Origin: Clostridiales bacterium
GTDB lineage: Bacteria; Bacillota_A; Clostridia; Oscillospirales; Oscillospiraceae
Assembly (NCBI GenBank): GCA_019410105.1
Contig: DXTB01000005.1
Span: forward strand, 1-47,500
DNA: 47,500 nucleotides
Reading direction: 5' to 3'
In this document: in pieces, positions 17,379 to 25,344 of the stretch
How positions within the stretch are numbered: the stretch's first letter is position 1
Layout: the number at the start of each line of letters is the position of its first letter
The notes under the pieces: model-generated
What the model was told of the DNA's origin: nothing
What the model saw: only the letters and a program-made list of their open reading frames with translations
Databases searched by the model: none
Program-made: the position numbers and the translations under genes

Positions 17379-17924
17379 TTATTCACCTCCGTACGGTGTT
17401 GTCAGTCGTATCTCGCCGGTAGACTCAACCATCCAACCTGATATAAACGATACTGTTCCATCGCCATTTCTTCTCGGGATTTCAATTCTGATACTTATTC
17501 TTTGACCTGCGAAATTTAACCTTCCCAATTCATAATTTCCAGATACATACTTTTCCCTTGCCTGTCGTTCTATTTCTTTTTGCAGCCAAAATGCATCCAC
17601 AACTGTATAGCCCCATTCATGAAACAGTTTATCTTTCCCGTGTGGATGTTCACCTCTGGTATTAAACAAATATGGGTCAAATTTGCTGTATGCGCTATGT
17701 GCTGCAGCGTTGCTGACAACAATGGTATAAGGAATCGGGTCTAATGTGCAGTGACAGTATGGATGGTGCGGACAAAGCGGAGCTTTTTCCTTCTGAAACC
17801 AACAGTCATCCAGCCTCAAGCATTCCTCACAGTGAGTTTTGCCCTCTGAATGGTGCGTCCATTTGACCCAGCTTGGTAGTCCTGCACTCTTTTGTATTGT
17901 GCCGAAATATCGCTTATAGTACAA
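17379..17924 (-). CDS. DUF6883-like toxin-type protein with Zn-binding Cys/His module
   Basis: A 181-aa protein with two parts. Residues about 32-63 contain CEECLRLDDCWF and CPHHPYCHCTLDP, a Cys/His cluster like the zinc-type motif near the end of Mu gpF-like phage head proteins. From about 75 to the end, YSKFDPYLFNT, HPHGKDKLFHEWGY and GWMVESTGEIRLTTPYGG resemble the DUF6883 toxin domain of polymorphic toxins. There is no secretion signal or N-terminal carrier, so it looks like a detached toxin tip or a cargo cut from a phage or secretion protein. The start is TTG 17924 with AAGGGGG at 8 nt. It is paired with the small gene at 17081-17377. AT-rich, beside a tRNA gene. Confidence 0.65.
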   Translation of the reverse strand: MYYKRYFGTIQKSAGLPSWVKWTHHSEGKTHCEECLRLDDCWFQKEKAPLCPHHPYCHCTLDPIPYTIVVSNAAAHSAYSKFDPYLFNTRGEHPHGKDKLFHEWGYTVVDAFWLQKEIERQAREKYVSGNYELGRLNFAGQRISIRIEIPRRNGDGTVSFISGWMVESTGEIRLTTPYGGE

Positions 17925-18038
17925 CAGTTATTCCCCCTTAAAAGTACAAGAAAATTATTTTTCATAATATAGGGGGAAACAGGCAAAAAGCTGCATGTTT
18001 CTGTACAACTTTTTTAGAATAATTTTAGAAATAAAAAA

Positions 18039-18066
18039 ATCGGAGTATCCCGGAGGATACTCCGAT
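18039..18066 (-). terminator. intrinsic terminator of tRNA-Leu
   Basis: ATCGGAGTATCC (18039-18050) pairs perfectly with 18055-18066 around CGGA. On the minus strand it is followed by seven T. Its first base is the A of the tRNA CCA end, so termination begins directly at the tRNA 3' end. Confidence 0.92.
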
Positions 18067-18151
18067 GGTGCGGGCGGCGGGAGTCGAACCCGCACACCAT
18101 GAAGGTAACGGAACCTAAATCCGTCGAGTCTGCCAGTTCCACCACGCCCGC
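18066..18151 (-). tRNA. tRNA-Leu (anticodon UAG)
   Basis: Minus-strand 86-nt class II tRNA with encoded CCA. The acceptor stem GCGGGCG pairs with CGCCCGC (18070-18076). The anticodon stem ACGGA/TCCGT holds the 7-base loop TTTAGGT, giving anticodon TAG (18117-18115), reading CUN leucine codons. A long variable arm and the TTCGA T-loop are present. Confidence 0.96.
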
Positions 18152-18161
18152 ATGATAACTC

Positions 18162-18190
18162 AGTATACTATTCCCGTGCAAAATTGTCAA
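18162..18190 (-). promoter_or_regulatory. sigma-A promoter of tRNA-Leu
   Basis: Minus-strand TTGACA (18190-18185), 17 bp, TATACT (18167-18162): a near-perfect consensus placing the start only a few bases before the mature tRNA 5' end. Confidence 0.88.
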
Positions 18191-18219
18191 TTGCACTCTG
18201 CGGAGCGGGCAGTTATAAT
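18191..18219 (+). promoter_or_regulatory. sigma-A promoter of the pyridoxal kinase gene
   Basis: TTGCAC (18191-18196), 17 bp, TATAAT (18214-18219). Its -35 box directly abuts the -35 box of the divergent tRNA-Leu promoter, so the two polymerases compete for the same spot. Confidence 0.82.
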
Positions 18220-18254
18220 AGAGAAGAACGTAAACCGCAAGGGGGAAACCGACC

Positions 18255-19100
18255 ATGAAACGTGCTCCGCGGATTGCCGCGATTCAGGATATCTCCGGCT
18301 TCGGCCGCTGCTCCACCACGGTGGTGCTGCCGGTATTGGCCGCCATGGGCGGGGAATGCTGCCCGCTGCTTACCGCCTGCCTCTCCGCCCACACCGCGTT
18401 TCCGGCCAGCGAGAAGGCCACCTTTCTGGATCTGACCGGCCAGATGGCGGGGACGGCGGCCCACTGGGCGGAGCTGGGGGTGACCTTTGACGCCATCTAC
18501 AGCGGCTTTCTGGGCTCTGCCGGGCAGATCGGGCTGATAGAGGACTTCTACCGCCAGTTCCGCCGGGAGGGGACGCTGGTGTTGGTGGACCCGGTGATGG
18601 GGGACCACGGGAAGCCCTACCGCACCTACACGCCGGAGCTGTGCGGGCGTATGCGGGATCTGGCGGCCCAGGCGGACGTGATCACCCCCAACCTGACCGA
18701 GGCGGCGCTGCTGCTGGAGGAGGACTACGCCGATCTGCCCCGGGACGAGGAGGGGCTGCGGGCGTGGCTGGAGCGGCTGAGCCTGGATGGGCGGCGCTCG
18801 GTGGTGCTCACCGGGGTGAGCCTCCGGCCGGGCGCCATCGGCGCGGGCTGCTTCGACCGGGCCACAGGGCGCATCCGTTTTGCTATGGCCAGGCAGGAGC
18901 CCGCCCAGTTCCCCGGCACCGGCGACCTTTTCGCCAGCGTGGTGCTGGGGGCGATGCTCCGGGGGGAGCCGCTGGAGACAGCGGCCCAGCGGGCGGCGGA
19001 GTTTGTCCAGCGGTGCGCAGCCCACACCCTGGCGCTGGGCACCCCGGTTCTGGAGGGGGTCCAGTTCGAGCCACTGCTGGGAGAGCTGATGCAGAGATAA
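18255..19100 (+). CDS. pyridoxal/pyridoxamine kinase
   Basis: ATP-dependent kinase of the ribokinase (PfkB) superfamily that phosphorylates vitamin B6 vitamers to PLP or PMP. The 281-aa protein has the N-terminal QDISGFGRCSTTVVLPVL motif, the conserved VDPVMGDHGKPY block (about 111-122), VITPNLTEA and the anion-hole/catalytic PGTGDLF (D224). Clostridial members of this length are annotated pyridoxamine kinase. ATG 18255 has AAGGGGG upstream. It is a single gene between its own promoter and a strong terminator. B6 salvage is relevant because the nearby ornithine, glycine and racemase enzymes all need PLP, but co-regulation is not shown. Confidence 0.9.
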   Translation: MKRAPRIAAIQDISGFGRCSTTVVLPVLAAMGGECCPLLTACLSAHTAFPASEKATFLDLTGQMAGTAAHWAELGVTFDAIYSGFLGSAGQIGLIEDFYRQFRREGTLVLVDPVMGDHGKPYRTYTPELCGRMRDLAAQADVITPNLTEAALLLEEDYADLPRDEEGLRAWLERLSLDGRRSVVLTGVSLRPGAIGAGCFDRATGRIRFAMARQEPAQFPGTGDLFASVVLGAMLRGEPLETAAQRAAEFVQRCAAHTLALGTPVLEGVQFEPLLGELMQR

Positions 19101-19103
19101 GGG

Positions 19104-19140
19104 AATCCCCATGCCGCCGTACTTCGGCGGCATGGGGATT
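19104..19140. terminator. bidirectional terminator between pyridoxal kinase and Gfo/Idh gene
   Basis: A 16-bp perfect stem (19104-19119 with 19125-19140, loop TACTT) lies between two convergent genes that end at 19100 and 19144. Confidence 0.85.
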
Positions 19141-19143
19141 TGT

Positions 19144-20175
19144 CTATTGGGCGGACTGGTCCAGGCGGGTGAGCAGGCGCTCCAGACGGACGGCCTGCTC
19201 CAGGGTGCAGTACTCCACCGGGCGGCCCTCCACCAGATCCAAAAACGCCGCGGCCTGCCGCGCAAAGCGGAGCCCGGGCGGCTCGGCGAGGTGCTCCGAA
19301 CGCGCCTCCCCCTCCGGGGCGTAGGGACCGTCCGGGGCTTTGGGCCAGTAAGTGAGGACGCCTTCCTCCACACTGGCGCGGAGAAGCCCGCCCTCGCCGG
19401 AGATGCACAGGTGGATGCCGTCCAGCCCTACCCGGCTGACGGAGACGCTGCACAGCGCCCCGCCGGTTCCCCGGCCGCAGAACACGAAGGCGTCGTCGTT
19501 CTCCACACAGGTGTTTCCCTGACCGTCCGGCCGGCGGGTGGGGAGAAAGGTGCCGCCGTAGCCGGCGGCCTCGGCCAGCTCCACGCCCGCCGCATATTGG
19601 AGCAGGTCCAGCAGGTGGCTGCCGAAGTCGCCCAGAGCGCCGCTGCCGGAGGCGGAGCGGCGCATCCGCCACTCCAGAGGGACCGCGGGATCGGCCAGGC
19701 GGGTGCCGCCCTGGCTGGCCTGGGCCAGATAGACCCGCCCCATCCGCTGGCGGAGGAGCGCGCGCAGCCGCTCCACCACGGCGGTATAGCGGTAGACATA
19801 GGCCACCATCACCCTGGCGTCCCGCCGGGCCAGCAGCCGCTCCGCCTGCCCCGGCGGGGCGGTCTGGAGCCCCAGGGGTTTTTCCAGAAGCACGGCCTTG
19901 CCCCGCTCCACCGCGCGCTCGGTATAGGGCAGGTGGAACTGGTTGGGAGTGCAGAGCACCACTGCGTCCACCACGTCCAGCAGCTCCTCCAGGCGGGTGG
20001 TCATCCGTACCCCGTCAAGCCCGTGCCGGATACACAGCCGCCGGCAGCCCTCCAGGGTGCGGCTGCATACGGCGGTGACGGTACAGCGCCCCGCCTGGGC
20101 CAGAAAGCCCTCCACGTGCCGGTCGGCGATGGCCACCGTGGTGCCCGCGCCGACGATTCCAATCCGAATTCCCAT
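19144..20175 (-). CDS. Gfo/Idh/MocA-family NAD(P)-dependent oxidoreductase
   Basis: A 343-aa sugar- or inositol-dehydrogenase-type oxidoreductase. The Rossmann motif is IGIVGAGTT (about 4-12), the canonical EKPLG substrate/cofactor loop is at about 98-102 (AVLLEKPLG), and GSGALGDFGSHLLDLL (about 178-193) is the second-domain signature with the catalytic His. The family oxidises or reduces sugars and sugar-like alcohols; the substrate cannot be told. It is followed by the convergent terminator at 19104-19140 and preceded, 64 bp upstream, by the flippase gene on the same strand. Very GC-rich third positions, like its neighbours. Confidence 0.85.
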   Translation of the reverse strand: MGIRIGIVGAGTTVAIADRHVEGFLAQAGRCTVTAVCSRTLEGCRRLCIRHGLDGVRMTTRLEELLDVVDAVVLCTPNQFHLPYTERAVERGKAVLLEKPLGLQTAPPGQAERLLARRDARVMVAYVYRYTAVVERLRALLRQRMGRVYLAQASQGGTRLADPAVPLEWRMRRSASGSGALGDFGSHLLDLLQYAAGVELAEAAGYGGTFLPTRRPDGQGNTCVENDDAFVFCGRGTGGALCSVSVSRVGLDGIHLCISGEGGLLRASVEEGVLTYWPKAPDGPYAPEGEARSEHLAEPPGLRFARQAAAFLDLVEGRPVEYCTLEQAVRLERLLTRLDQSAQ

Positions 20176-20239
20176 ACGTCCGCTCCTTTTTTCAGCTTCA
20201 CTCCATCATAGCACGGAGCGGGACGTTTGCAAAGCGGTT

Positions 20240-21775
20240 TCAGCGCAGGCGGAACAGGCGGCGCAGGTGGATGCCCTGAGCCTGGAGGGCGGCCAGGTAG
20301 AGCACGCCGCCGAACAGCAGGCAGGCCAGGGCGGCGGGGAGAGCCTCCAGGCCGGCGCGGCGGAGCACCTGGAACAGAAGGTTGATCACCAGCCCCATGA
20401 GCAGGGCGGAGAGGGCGGGGGCGGTGCACCACTGAAAAATCTGGGCCCGCAGGCCGGTGGCCCGGCGGACGGCCCACCAGTTGAGGAGTACCCCCAGGGC
20501 GGCGGAGGCGAGAAAGCCCGCCACATAGCCCCTGAGTCCCACGCCGGGCAGGCCCATGAGGAAGAAGGTACAGCCGAGCTGCACCACGCCGCAGAGGATG
20601 GAGTTGCGGGCGGCGGCCCCCGGACGGCCCACGCCGTTGAGGGCGGAGGCGAGGACGGACTGGTAGCAGGACAGGAGCACCCCGACGGACAGGGGGAGAA
20701 TAGAGCGGCCCACGGTGGGTTCCCGGAACAGGGCGGCGCCCAGGGTGGGGCCCAGCACCACCAGAAAGGCCATGGCGGGGAGGATCAGCACCGAGGTGGC
20801 CAGCATGGAGCGGTCTACCCGGTGCTGCACCAGACCCCGCTGCCCCAGGGCGGCGCCTTCAGCCAGCTTGGGCACCAGCACCAGGCCCAGCGCCCCGATG
20901 AAGGCGGTGGGCAGGCAGAGCATGGGCAGGGTCATGCCGCACAGCACGCCGAAGGCGCTCATGGCCTCCGAGACCTCCGCCCCCGCGTGGACCAGCCGCT
21001 GGGGGATGAGCACAGAGGTGGCCGAGCCCATCAGGTTGCCCAGCAGGCTGGTCAGCCCGATGGGGACAGCGATGGAGGCGATGCGGCGGTTGAGCTGCCG
21101 GTGCTCCAGCGGCGCGCCGGTCAGGCCGCCCGCCCGGTTCAGATGCCGCCGGGCCAGCAGGAGCAGGGTAACGGCGGAGAACAGCTCGCACAGGATCATG
21201 CCGGTGACAATCAGCCCCACCGTCCGCTCCGGGTTCTGGGGGAGAAAGACCACCAGCAGCCCCAGCACCGCTCCGGTGCGGATGAACTGTTCACACAGCT
21301 CCACCGCCGCCGGCGGACGGATGTTGCCCGTGCCATAGAAGAAGTGCTTGTGCAGGTTTTCCACCCCGGTGAGCAGGATGCAGGGCAGCAGGAGCAGCAG
21401 GCCCAACTGGGTGCGGGCGTCCCCCAGCAGATAGACCGAGATGGGGTCGTAGAGCAGGACCACCACCGCAGCCACCGCCGCAAAGAGGAGGAGAAATACC
21501 GCCAGGCAGCGGCGGAGCACCTGGGCGATGGCGGCCCGGTTGCCCCTGGCGTGATACTGGGAGGAGAGGTTGGACACTGCCACCGTCAGACCCACGGCGG
21601 TGAGGGCCATGATGACGGAGAACACCGGCATGATGAGCTGGTACAGCCCCATGACCTCCGCGCCGATCAGCCGGGAGAGCAGGATGCGGTACACGAACCC
21701 GAGAAATTGGGAGACGATACTGGTGCCCGTGAGGATCAGGGTACCGTAGAGCATAGAGGTACGGTCGAGTTTCAA
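20240..21775 (-). CDS. SpoVB/MurJ-like polysaccharide flippase (MOP superfamily)
   Basis: A 511-aa protein with about 14 predicted TM helices and the N-terminal TSIVSQFLGFVYRILLSRLIG motif typical of the stage V sporulation protein B / polysaccharide transporter branch of the MOP superfamily. GAEVMGLYQLIMPVFSVIMALTAVGL and GLPVAVSNLSSQYHARGN-type motifs follow. Clostridial paralogues move lipid-linked precursors for cortex or envelope polymers. The gene is alone on its transcript with the oxidoreductase downstream. A sporulation role is inferred from family only. Confidence 0.82.
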   Translation of the reverse strand: MKLDRTSMLYGTLILTGTSIVSQFLGFVYRILLSRLIGAEVMGLYQLIMPVFSVIMALTAVGLTVAVSNLSSQYHARGNRAAIAQVLRRCLAVFLLLFAAVAAVVVLLYDPISVYLLGDARTQLGLLLLLPCILLTGVENLHKHFFYGTGNIRPPAAVELCEQFIRTGAVLGLLVVFLPQNPERTVGLIVTGMILCELFSAVTLLLLARRHLNRAGGLTGAPLEHRQLNRRIASIAVPIGLTSLLGNLMGSATSVLIPQRLVHAGAEVSEAMSAFGVLCGMTLPMLCLPTAFIGALGLVLVPKLAEGAALGQRGLVQHRVDRSMLATSVLILPAMAFLVVLGPTLGAALFREPTVGRSILPLSVGVLLSCYQSVLASALNGVGRPGAAARNSILCGVVQLGCTFFLMGLPGVGLRGYVAGFLASAALGVLLNWWAVRRATGLRAQIFQWCTAPALSALLMGLVINLLFQVLRRAGLEALPAALACLLFGGVLYLAALQAQGIHLRRLFRLR

Positions 21776-21838
21776 GGCGCACCCTCCTTTCCCTAAACCC
21801 TATTCACCACGGGTTGTCCCCCATACGCGGGAAAATCT

Positions 21839-21867
21839 TTGACAAAACGGCCGCAAGCGCGTATGAT
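21839..21867 (+). promoter_or_regulatory. consensus sigma-A promoter without an evident gene
   Basis: TTGACA (21839-21844), 17 bp, TATGAT (21862-21867). Transcription would start near 21874, about 470 nt before crt. A small hairpin (CATACT/AGTATG) follows at once. Confidence 0.7.
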
Positions 21868-22237
21868 AAATCCATTCATACTTTGTAGTATGGAAGAAAG
21901 GGCCAACCGTGGCGGCCAAAGTGATCCATGTGCCCTGATGTTCCCCAGCAGCGCGCCGGCTCTCCTGTTCAAACACTGCGGGAGGGCACCGGGCCCAGCA
22001 TACCGGGCTTTCCACGTGGCAATGGATACCGCCCCATGTTCCTGTCCCTGGCCGATCTGCCTGTGCGGGATGCGCTGCCGGGTCTGCGGGTATGGGTGGA
22101 GACCGCCCGGCTGGCCTGCCATGAAAAACCGGCCGGTTTGCTGATTATCCTGAGAGATCTGGAGTGGCCTTTTCCTGATTTATGCATCCTGACCACAAAT
22201 TTTGATAAAAAAATAACGCTTTTTTCTTGCATTTCAC

Positions 22238-22266
22238 TTGCCTGTTGGCGTGGAAAGCAGTATACT
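22238..22266 (+). promoter_or_regulatory. sigma-A promoter of the crt operon
   Basis: TTGCCT (22238-22243), 17 bp, TATACT (22261-22266), giving a leader of about 70 nt before the crt ATG at 22342. Confidence 0.7.
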
Positions 22267-22341
22267 TATTAGGAAGGTTTGTGTTAAAAAAATAACGATT
22301 ATAATCGCAGGCTTTGATATTGGATTAAGGAGGCAGAACAA

Positions 22342-23118
22342 ATGGGATTTGTGAAGCTGGAAAAGCAGGGTCATGTGGGCATCGTGACGATCGACCGTCA
22401 GGAGGCTCTGAACGCCCTGAACAGCCAGGTTCTGAGCGATCTGGACGCGGTTATCGACCAGGTGGCGGCGGACGATGAGATCTATGTGATGATTCTGACC
22501 GGCGCGGGCCGCTCCTTCGTGGCGGGGGCCGACATCGGCGAGATGAAGGGCTTCTCCTCGATCGACGGCAAGAAGTTCGGCGTGCACGGCGGCGGCGTGT
22601 TCCTCAAGCTGGAGAACCTGTCCAAGCCCGTGATTGCGGCGGTAAACGGCTTCGCCCTGGGCGGCGGCTGTGAGCTGAGCATGGCCTGCGACATCCGACT
22701 GGCCAGCGAGAAGGCCCGGTTCGGCCAGCCCGAGGTGGGCCTGGGCATTACCCCCGGCTTCGGCGGCACCCAGCGGCTGCCCCGCATCGTGGGCGTCAGC
22801 AAGGCTATGGAGCTGATTCTGACGGCCAAGACCATCAAGGCCGACGAGGCCAAGGCCATCGGCCTGGTCAGCGAGGTCTACCCCGCCGAGGAGCTGATGG
22901 ATAAGGCCATGGAGCTGGCCAACGCGATCTGCGCCAACGCCCAGATCGCCGTGTGCGAATCCAAGCGCTGCATCCGCATGGGCATGCAGACCGACATCCA
23001 CACAGGCTCCGCTTTCGAGGCCGAGGCCTTCGGCGTTACCTGCGGCACCGAGGACAAGAACGAGGGCATGGGCGCGTTCCTGGAGAAGCGGGCTGAGAAG
23101 CACTTCCAGAACCGGTAA
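22342..23118 (+). CDS. crt: 3-hydroxybutyryl-CoA dehydratase (crotonase)
   Basis: Converts 3-hydroxybutyryl-CoA to crotonyl-CoA in the butyrate pathway. The 258-aa crotonase-fold protein has the CoA/oxyanion loops AGRSFVAGADIGEMKGF (about 55-71) and ALGGGCELSMACD (about 105-117), and the two catalytic glutamates E111 (GGGCE) and E131 (GQPEVGLG). The ATG follows AAGGAGG. It is the first gene of crt-hbd-bcd-etfB-etfA, all on one strand with short gaps. General enoyl-CoA hydratase activity is possible, but the neighbours point to the C4 route. Confidence 0.94.
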   Translation: MGFVKLEKQGHVGIVTIDRQEALNALNSQVLSDLDAVIDQVAADDEIYVMILTGAGRSFVAGADIGEMKGFSSIDGKKFGVHGGGVFLKLENLSKPVIAAVNGFALGGGCELSMACDIRLASEKARFGQPEVGLGITPGFGGTQRLPRIVGVSKAMELILTAKTIKADEAKAIGLVSEVYPAEELMDKAMELANAICANAQIAVCESKRCIRMGMQTDIHTGSAFEAEAFGVTCGTEDKNEGMGAFLEKRAEKHFQNR

Positions 23119-23205
23119 GCGGTACATATGACGCCTGTCATCGCAAACCTGTCCGACCAGGTATGGAATGTTCTGATCAAACCAATAGAAAAGAGGTTTT
23201 TTACT

Positions 23206-24057
23206 ATGAAGAAGATTGTGGTCATCGGCGGCGGTACCATGGGGCTGGACATCGCCCAGGTATTTGCCCGCAACGGCTATGACGTTGTGGTGCGCGACAT
23301 CAAGGACGAGATCATCCAGGCCAGCGAGGCCCGGCTGAACAAGGGCCTGGATAAGCTGGTGAGCAAGGGCAAGCTGGACGAGGCCAAGAAGGCTGAGATC
23401 CTGTCCCACATGAGCTTCACCACCGAGCTGGCCGCCGCTGCCGATGCCGATCTGGTGGTGGAGGCCGCCATCGAGAACCTGGACATCAAGAAGAGCATCT
23501 TCGCGGAGCTGGACAGCCTCTGCAAGCCGGAGACCATCCTGGCCTCCAACACGTCCTCCATCTCCATCACCGCCATCGCGGCGGCCACCAAGCGGGCCGA
23601 CAAGTTCATCGGCATGCACTTCTTTAACCCCGCCACCGTCATGAAGCTGGTGGAGGTCATCCGGGGCGCCCACACCTCCGATGAGACCTACAAGACCATT
23701 GCCGAGCTGGCCGCCGCCATCGGCAAGGAGCCCGTTGAAGTCAATGAGGCCCCCGGCTTTGTGGTGAACAAGATTCTGGTTCCCATGATCAACGAGGGTA
23801 TCGACCTGGTCTACACCGGCGTGGCCAGTGTGGAGGGCGTGGACACCGCCATGAAGCTGGGCGCCAACCACCCCATGGGCCCCCTGGCCCTGGGCGATCT
23901 GATCGGCCTGGACGTATGCCTGGCCATCATGGACACCCTGTACGACGAGACCCACGATCCCAAGTACCGCGCCTCCCTGCTGCTGCGCAAGATGGTCCGC
24001 GCCGGCAAGCTGGGCCGTAAGACCGGCATCGGCTTCTACGACTACTCCAAAAAGTAA
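23206..24057 (+). CDS. hbd: 3-hydroxybutyryl-CoA dehydrogenase
   Basis: NAD(P)H-dependent reduction of acetoacetyl-CoA to 3-hydroxybutyryl-CoA. The 283-aa length is normal (about 282). The N-terminal dinucleotide motif is IGGGTMG (7-13), the catalytic-region MHFFNPA with the conserved His is near 140, and [19 protein letters not shown] opens the C-terminal domain. The start is ATG 23206 (MKKIVVIGG) with AGAGG upstream; the longer in-frame frame from 23128 adds non-homologous residues. Second gene of the butyrate operon, 87 bp after crt. Confidence 0.95.
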   Translation: MKKIVVIGGGTMGLDIAQVFARNGYDVVVRDIKDEIIQASEARLNKGLDKLVSKGKLDEAKKAEILSHMSFTTELAAAADADLVVEAAIENLDIKKSIFAELDSLCKPETILASNTSSISITAIAAATKRADKFIGMHFFNPATVMKLVEVIRGAHTSDETYKTIAELAAAIGKEPVEVNEAPGFVVNKILVPMINEGIDLVYTGVASVEGVDTAMKLGANHPMGPLALGDLIGLDVCLAIMDTLYDETHDPKYRASLLLRKMVRAGKLGRKTGIGFYDYSKK

Positions 24058-24091
24058 ACAGGGCAGACGCAGTTCCCTATGCGAGCAACGA

Positions 24092-24118
24092 CGGGCGGGA
24101 GCCCCTGACTCCCGCCCG
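24092..24118. other. GC-rich hairpin between hbd and bcd
   Basis: CGGGCGGGAG (24092-24101) pairs with CTCCCGCCCG (24109-24118). No T-run follows, so it is more likely an attenuating or mRNA-stabilising hairpin that sets the crt-hbd to bcd-etf ratio than a full stop. Confidence 0.5.
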
Positions 24119-24156
24119 CCCGTTCTGAAATATAAATCTTAGGAGGAAGGCAACAA

Positions 24157-25320
24157 ATGGATCTGCACCTTTCCAGAGAGCAGGAAATGCTCCGCAAGAT
24201 GTACCGTGACTTCGCCGAAAATGAAGTCAAGCCCCTGGCCGAGTGGGTGGACGAGAACGAGGCGTTCCCCGAGGAAACCGTCAAGAAGATGGCGAAGCTG
24301 GGGATGATGGGCATCTATTTCCCCAAGGAGTACGGCGGCGCCGGCGCGGACGTTCTGTCCTATGTCATGGCCGTCGAGGAGATGAGCAAGGTCTGCGGCA
24401 CCACCGGCGTTATCATCTCCGCCCACACCTCCCTGTGCTGCGCTCCCATCTATGAGAACGGCACCGAGGAGCAGAAGAAGTATTACCTGCCCAAGCTGTG
24501 CTCCGGCGAGTGGATCGGCGCGTTCGGCCTGACCGAGCCTGGCGCCGGCACCGATGCCCAGGGCCAGCAGACCACCGCCGTGCTGGACGAGAAGGGGGAG
24601 AACTGGATCCTCAACGGCTCCAAGATCTTCATCACCAACGCCGGCTACGCCAACGTGTTCGTGATCTTTGCCATCACCGGCGTTACCACCGACAAGCGCG
24701 GCCGCAAGAAGAAGGAGATCTCCGCCTTCATCGTGGAGCGCACCGACCCCGGCTTCTCCGTGGGCAAGCACGAGAAGAAGATGGGCATCAAGGGCTCCTC
24801 CACCTGTGAGCTGATTATGGAGGACTGCATCATCCCCAAGGACCGCCTGCTGGGCAAGCAGGGCAAGGGCTTCGGTATCGCCATGAAGACCCTGGACGGC
24901 GGCCGTATCGGTATTGCCTCCCAGGCCCTGGGTCTGGCCGAGGGCGCCATCGAGGAGACCATCAAGTACACCAAGGAGCGCGTCCAGTTCGGCCGGCGCA
25001 TCTCCCAGTTCCAGAACACCCAGTTCCAGCTGGCTGACATGCACGCCAAGACCGAGGCGGCCAAGTGGCTGGTGTACTCCGCGGCCATGAAGAAGGAGAA
25101 CCATGAGCCCTACACTGTGGACGCCGCCATGGCCAAGCTGGTGGCGGCTGAGACGGCCAGCGACGTGACCCGCCGCTGCGTGCAGCTGTTCGGCGGCTAT
25201 GGCTACACCCGTGAGTACCCCATGGAGCGCATGATGCGCGACGCGAAGATCACCGAGATCTACGAGGGTACCAGCGAGGTGCAGCGCATGGTCATCTCCG
25301 CCAACCTGGGCGTGAACTAA
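24157..25320 (+). CDS. bcd: butyryl-CoA dehydrogenase (short-chain acyl-CoA dehydrogenase)
   Basis: FAD enzyme that reduces crotonyl-CoA to butyryl-CoA, in Clostridia as an electron-bifurcating complex with EtfAB and ferredoxin. The 387-aa protein carries AFGLTEPGAGTDA (about 126-138, FAD/substrate), FITNAGYANVF and the C-terminal IYEGTSEVQR, whose Glu (about 370) is the catalytic base position of short-chain enzymes. It starts with an SD (AGGAGG) and is followed 24 nt later by etfB. The gene order bcd-etfB-etfA is the classical bifurcating module; bifurcation itself is inferred. Confidence 0.95.
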   Translation: MDLHLSREQEMLRKMYRDFAENEVKPLAEWVDENEAFPEETVKKMAKLGMMGIYFPKEYGGAGADVLSYVMAVEEMSKVCGTTGVIISAHTSLCCAPIYENGTEEQKKYYLPKLCSGEWIGAFGLTEPGAGTDAQGQQTTAVLDEKGENWILNGSKIFITNAGYANVFVIFAITGVTTDKRGRKKKEISAFIVERTDPGFSVGKHEKKMGIKGSSTCELIMEDCIIPKDRLLGKQGKGFGIAMKTLDGGRIGIASQALGLAEGAIEETIKYTKERVQFGRRISQFQNTQFQLADMHAKTEAAKWLVYSAAMKKENHEPYTVDAAMAKLVAAETASDVTRRCVQLFGGYGYTREYPMERMMRDAKITEIYEGTSEVQRMVISANLGVN

Positions 25321-25344
25321 AGGAACTGGAGGGAAAATTACGAT

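Larger units (their letters stand above)
21776..22341. other. 566-bp intergenic stretch upstream of crt
   Basis: It holds two good plus-strand promoters (21839-21867 and 22238-22266). Between them are overlapping short open frames without family match; one (about 22035-22150) reads MFLSLADLPVRDALPGL, which loosely resembles the start of a small cupin-type protein and then loses resemblance, so it may be a decayed gene. The last 100 bp are AT-rich leader sequence of crt. Confidence 0.55.

Noticed and set aside
18066..18151. tRNA-Leu 3' end duplicated as an attachment site in the AT-rich patch
   Set aside because: I searched 14.8-18.06 kb by eye for the last 20 bases of the tRNA and found no copy, and no integrase gene is present.
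18213..19373. Minus-strand open frame across the pyridoxal kinase gene
   Set aside because: Arg/Pro-rich shadow of a GC-rich gene; the plus strand has promoter, ribosome site, motifs and terminator.
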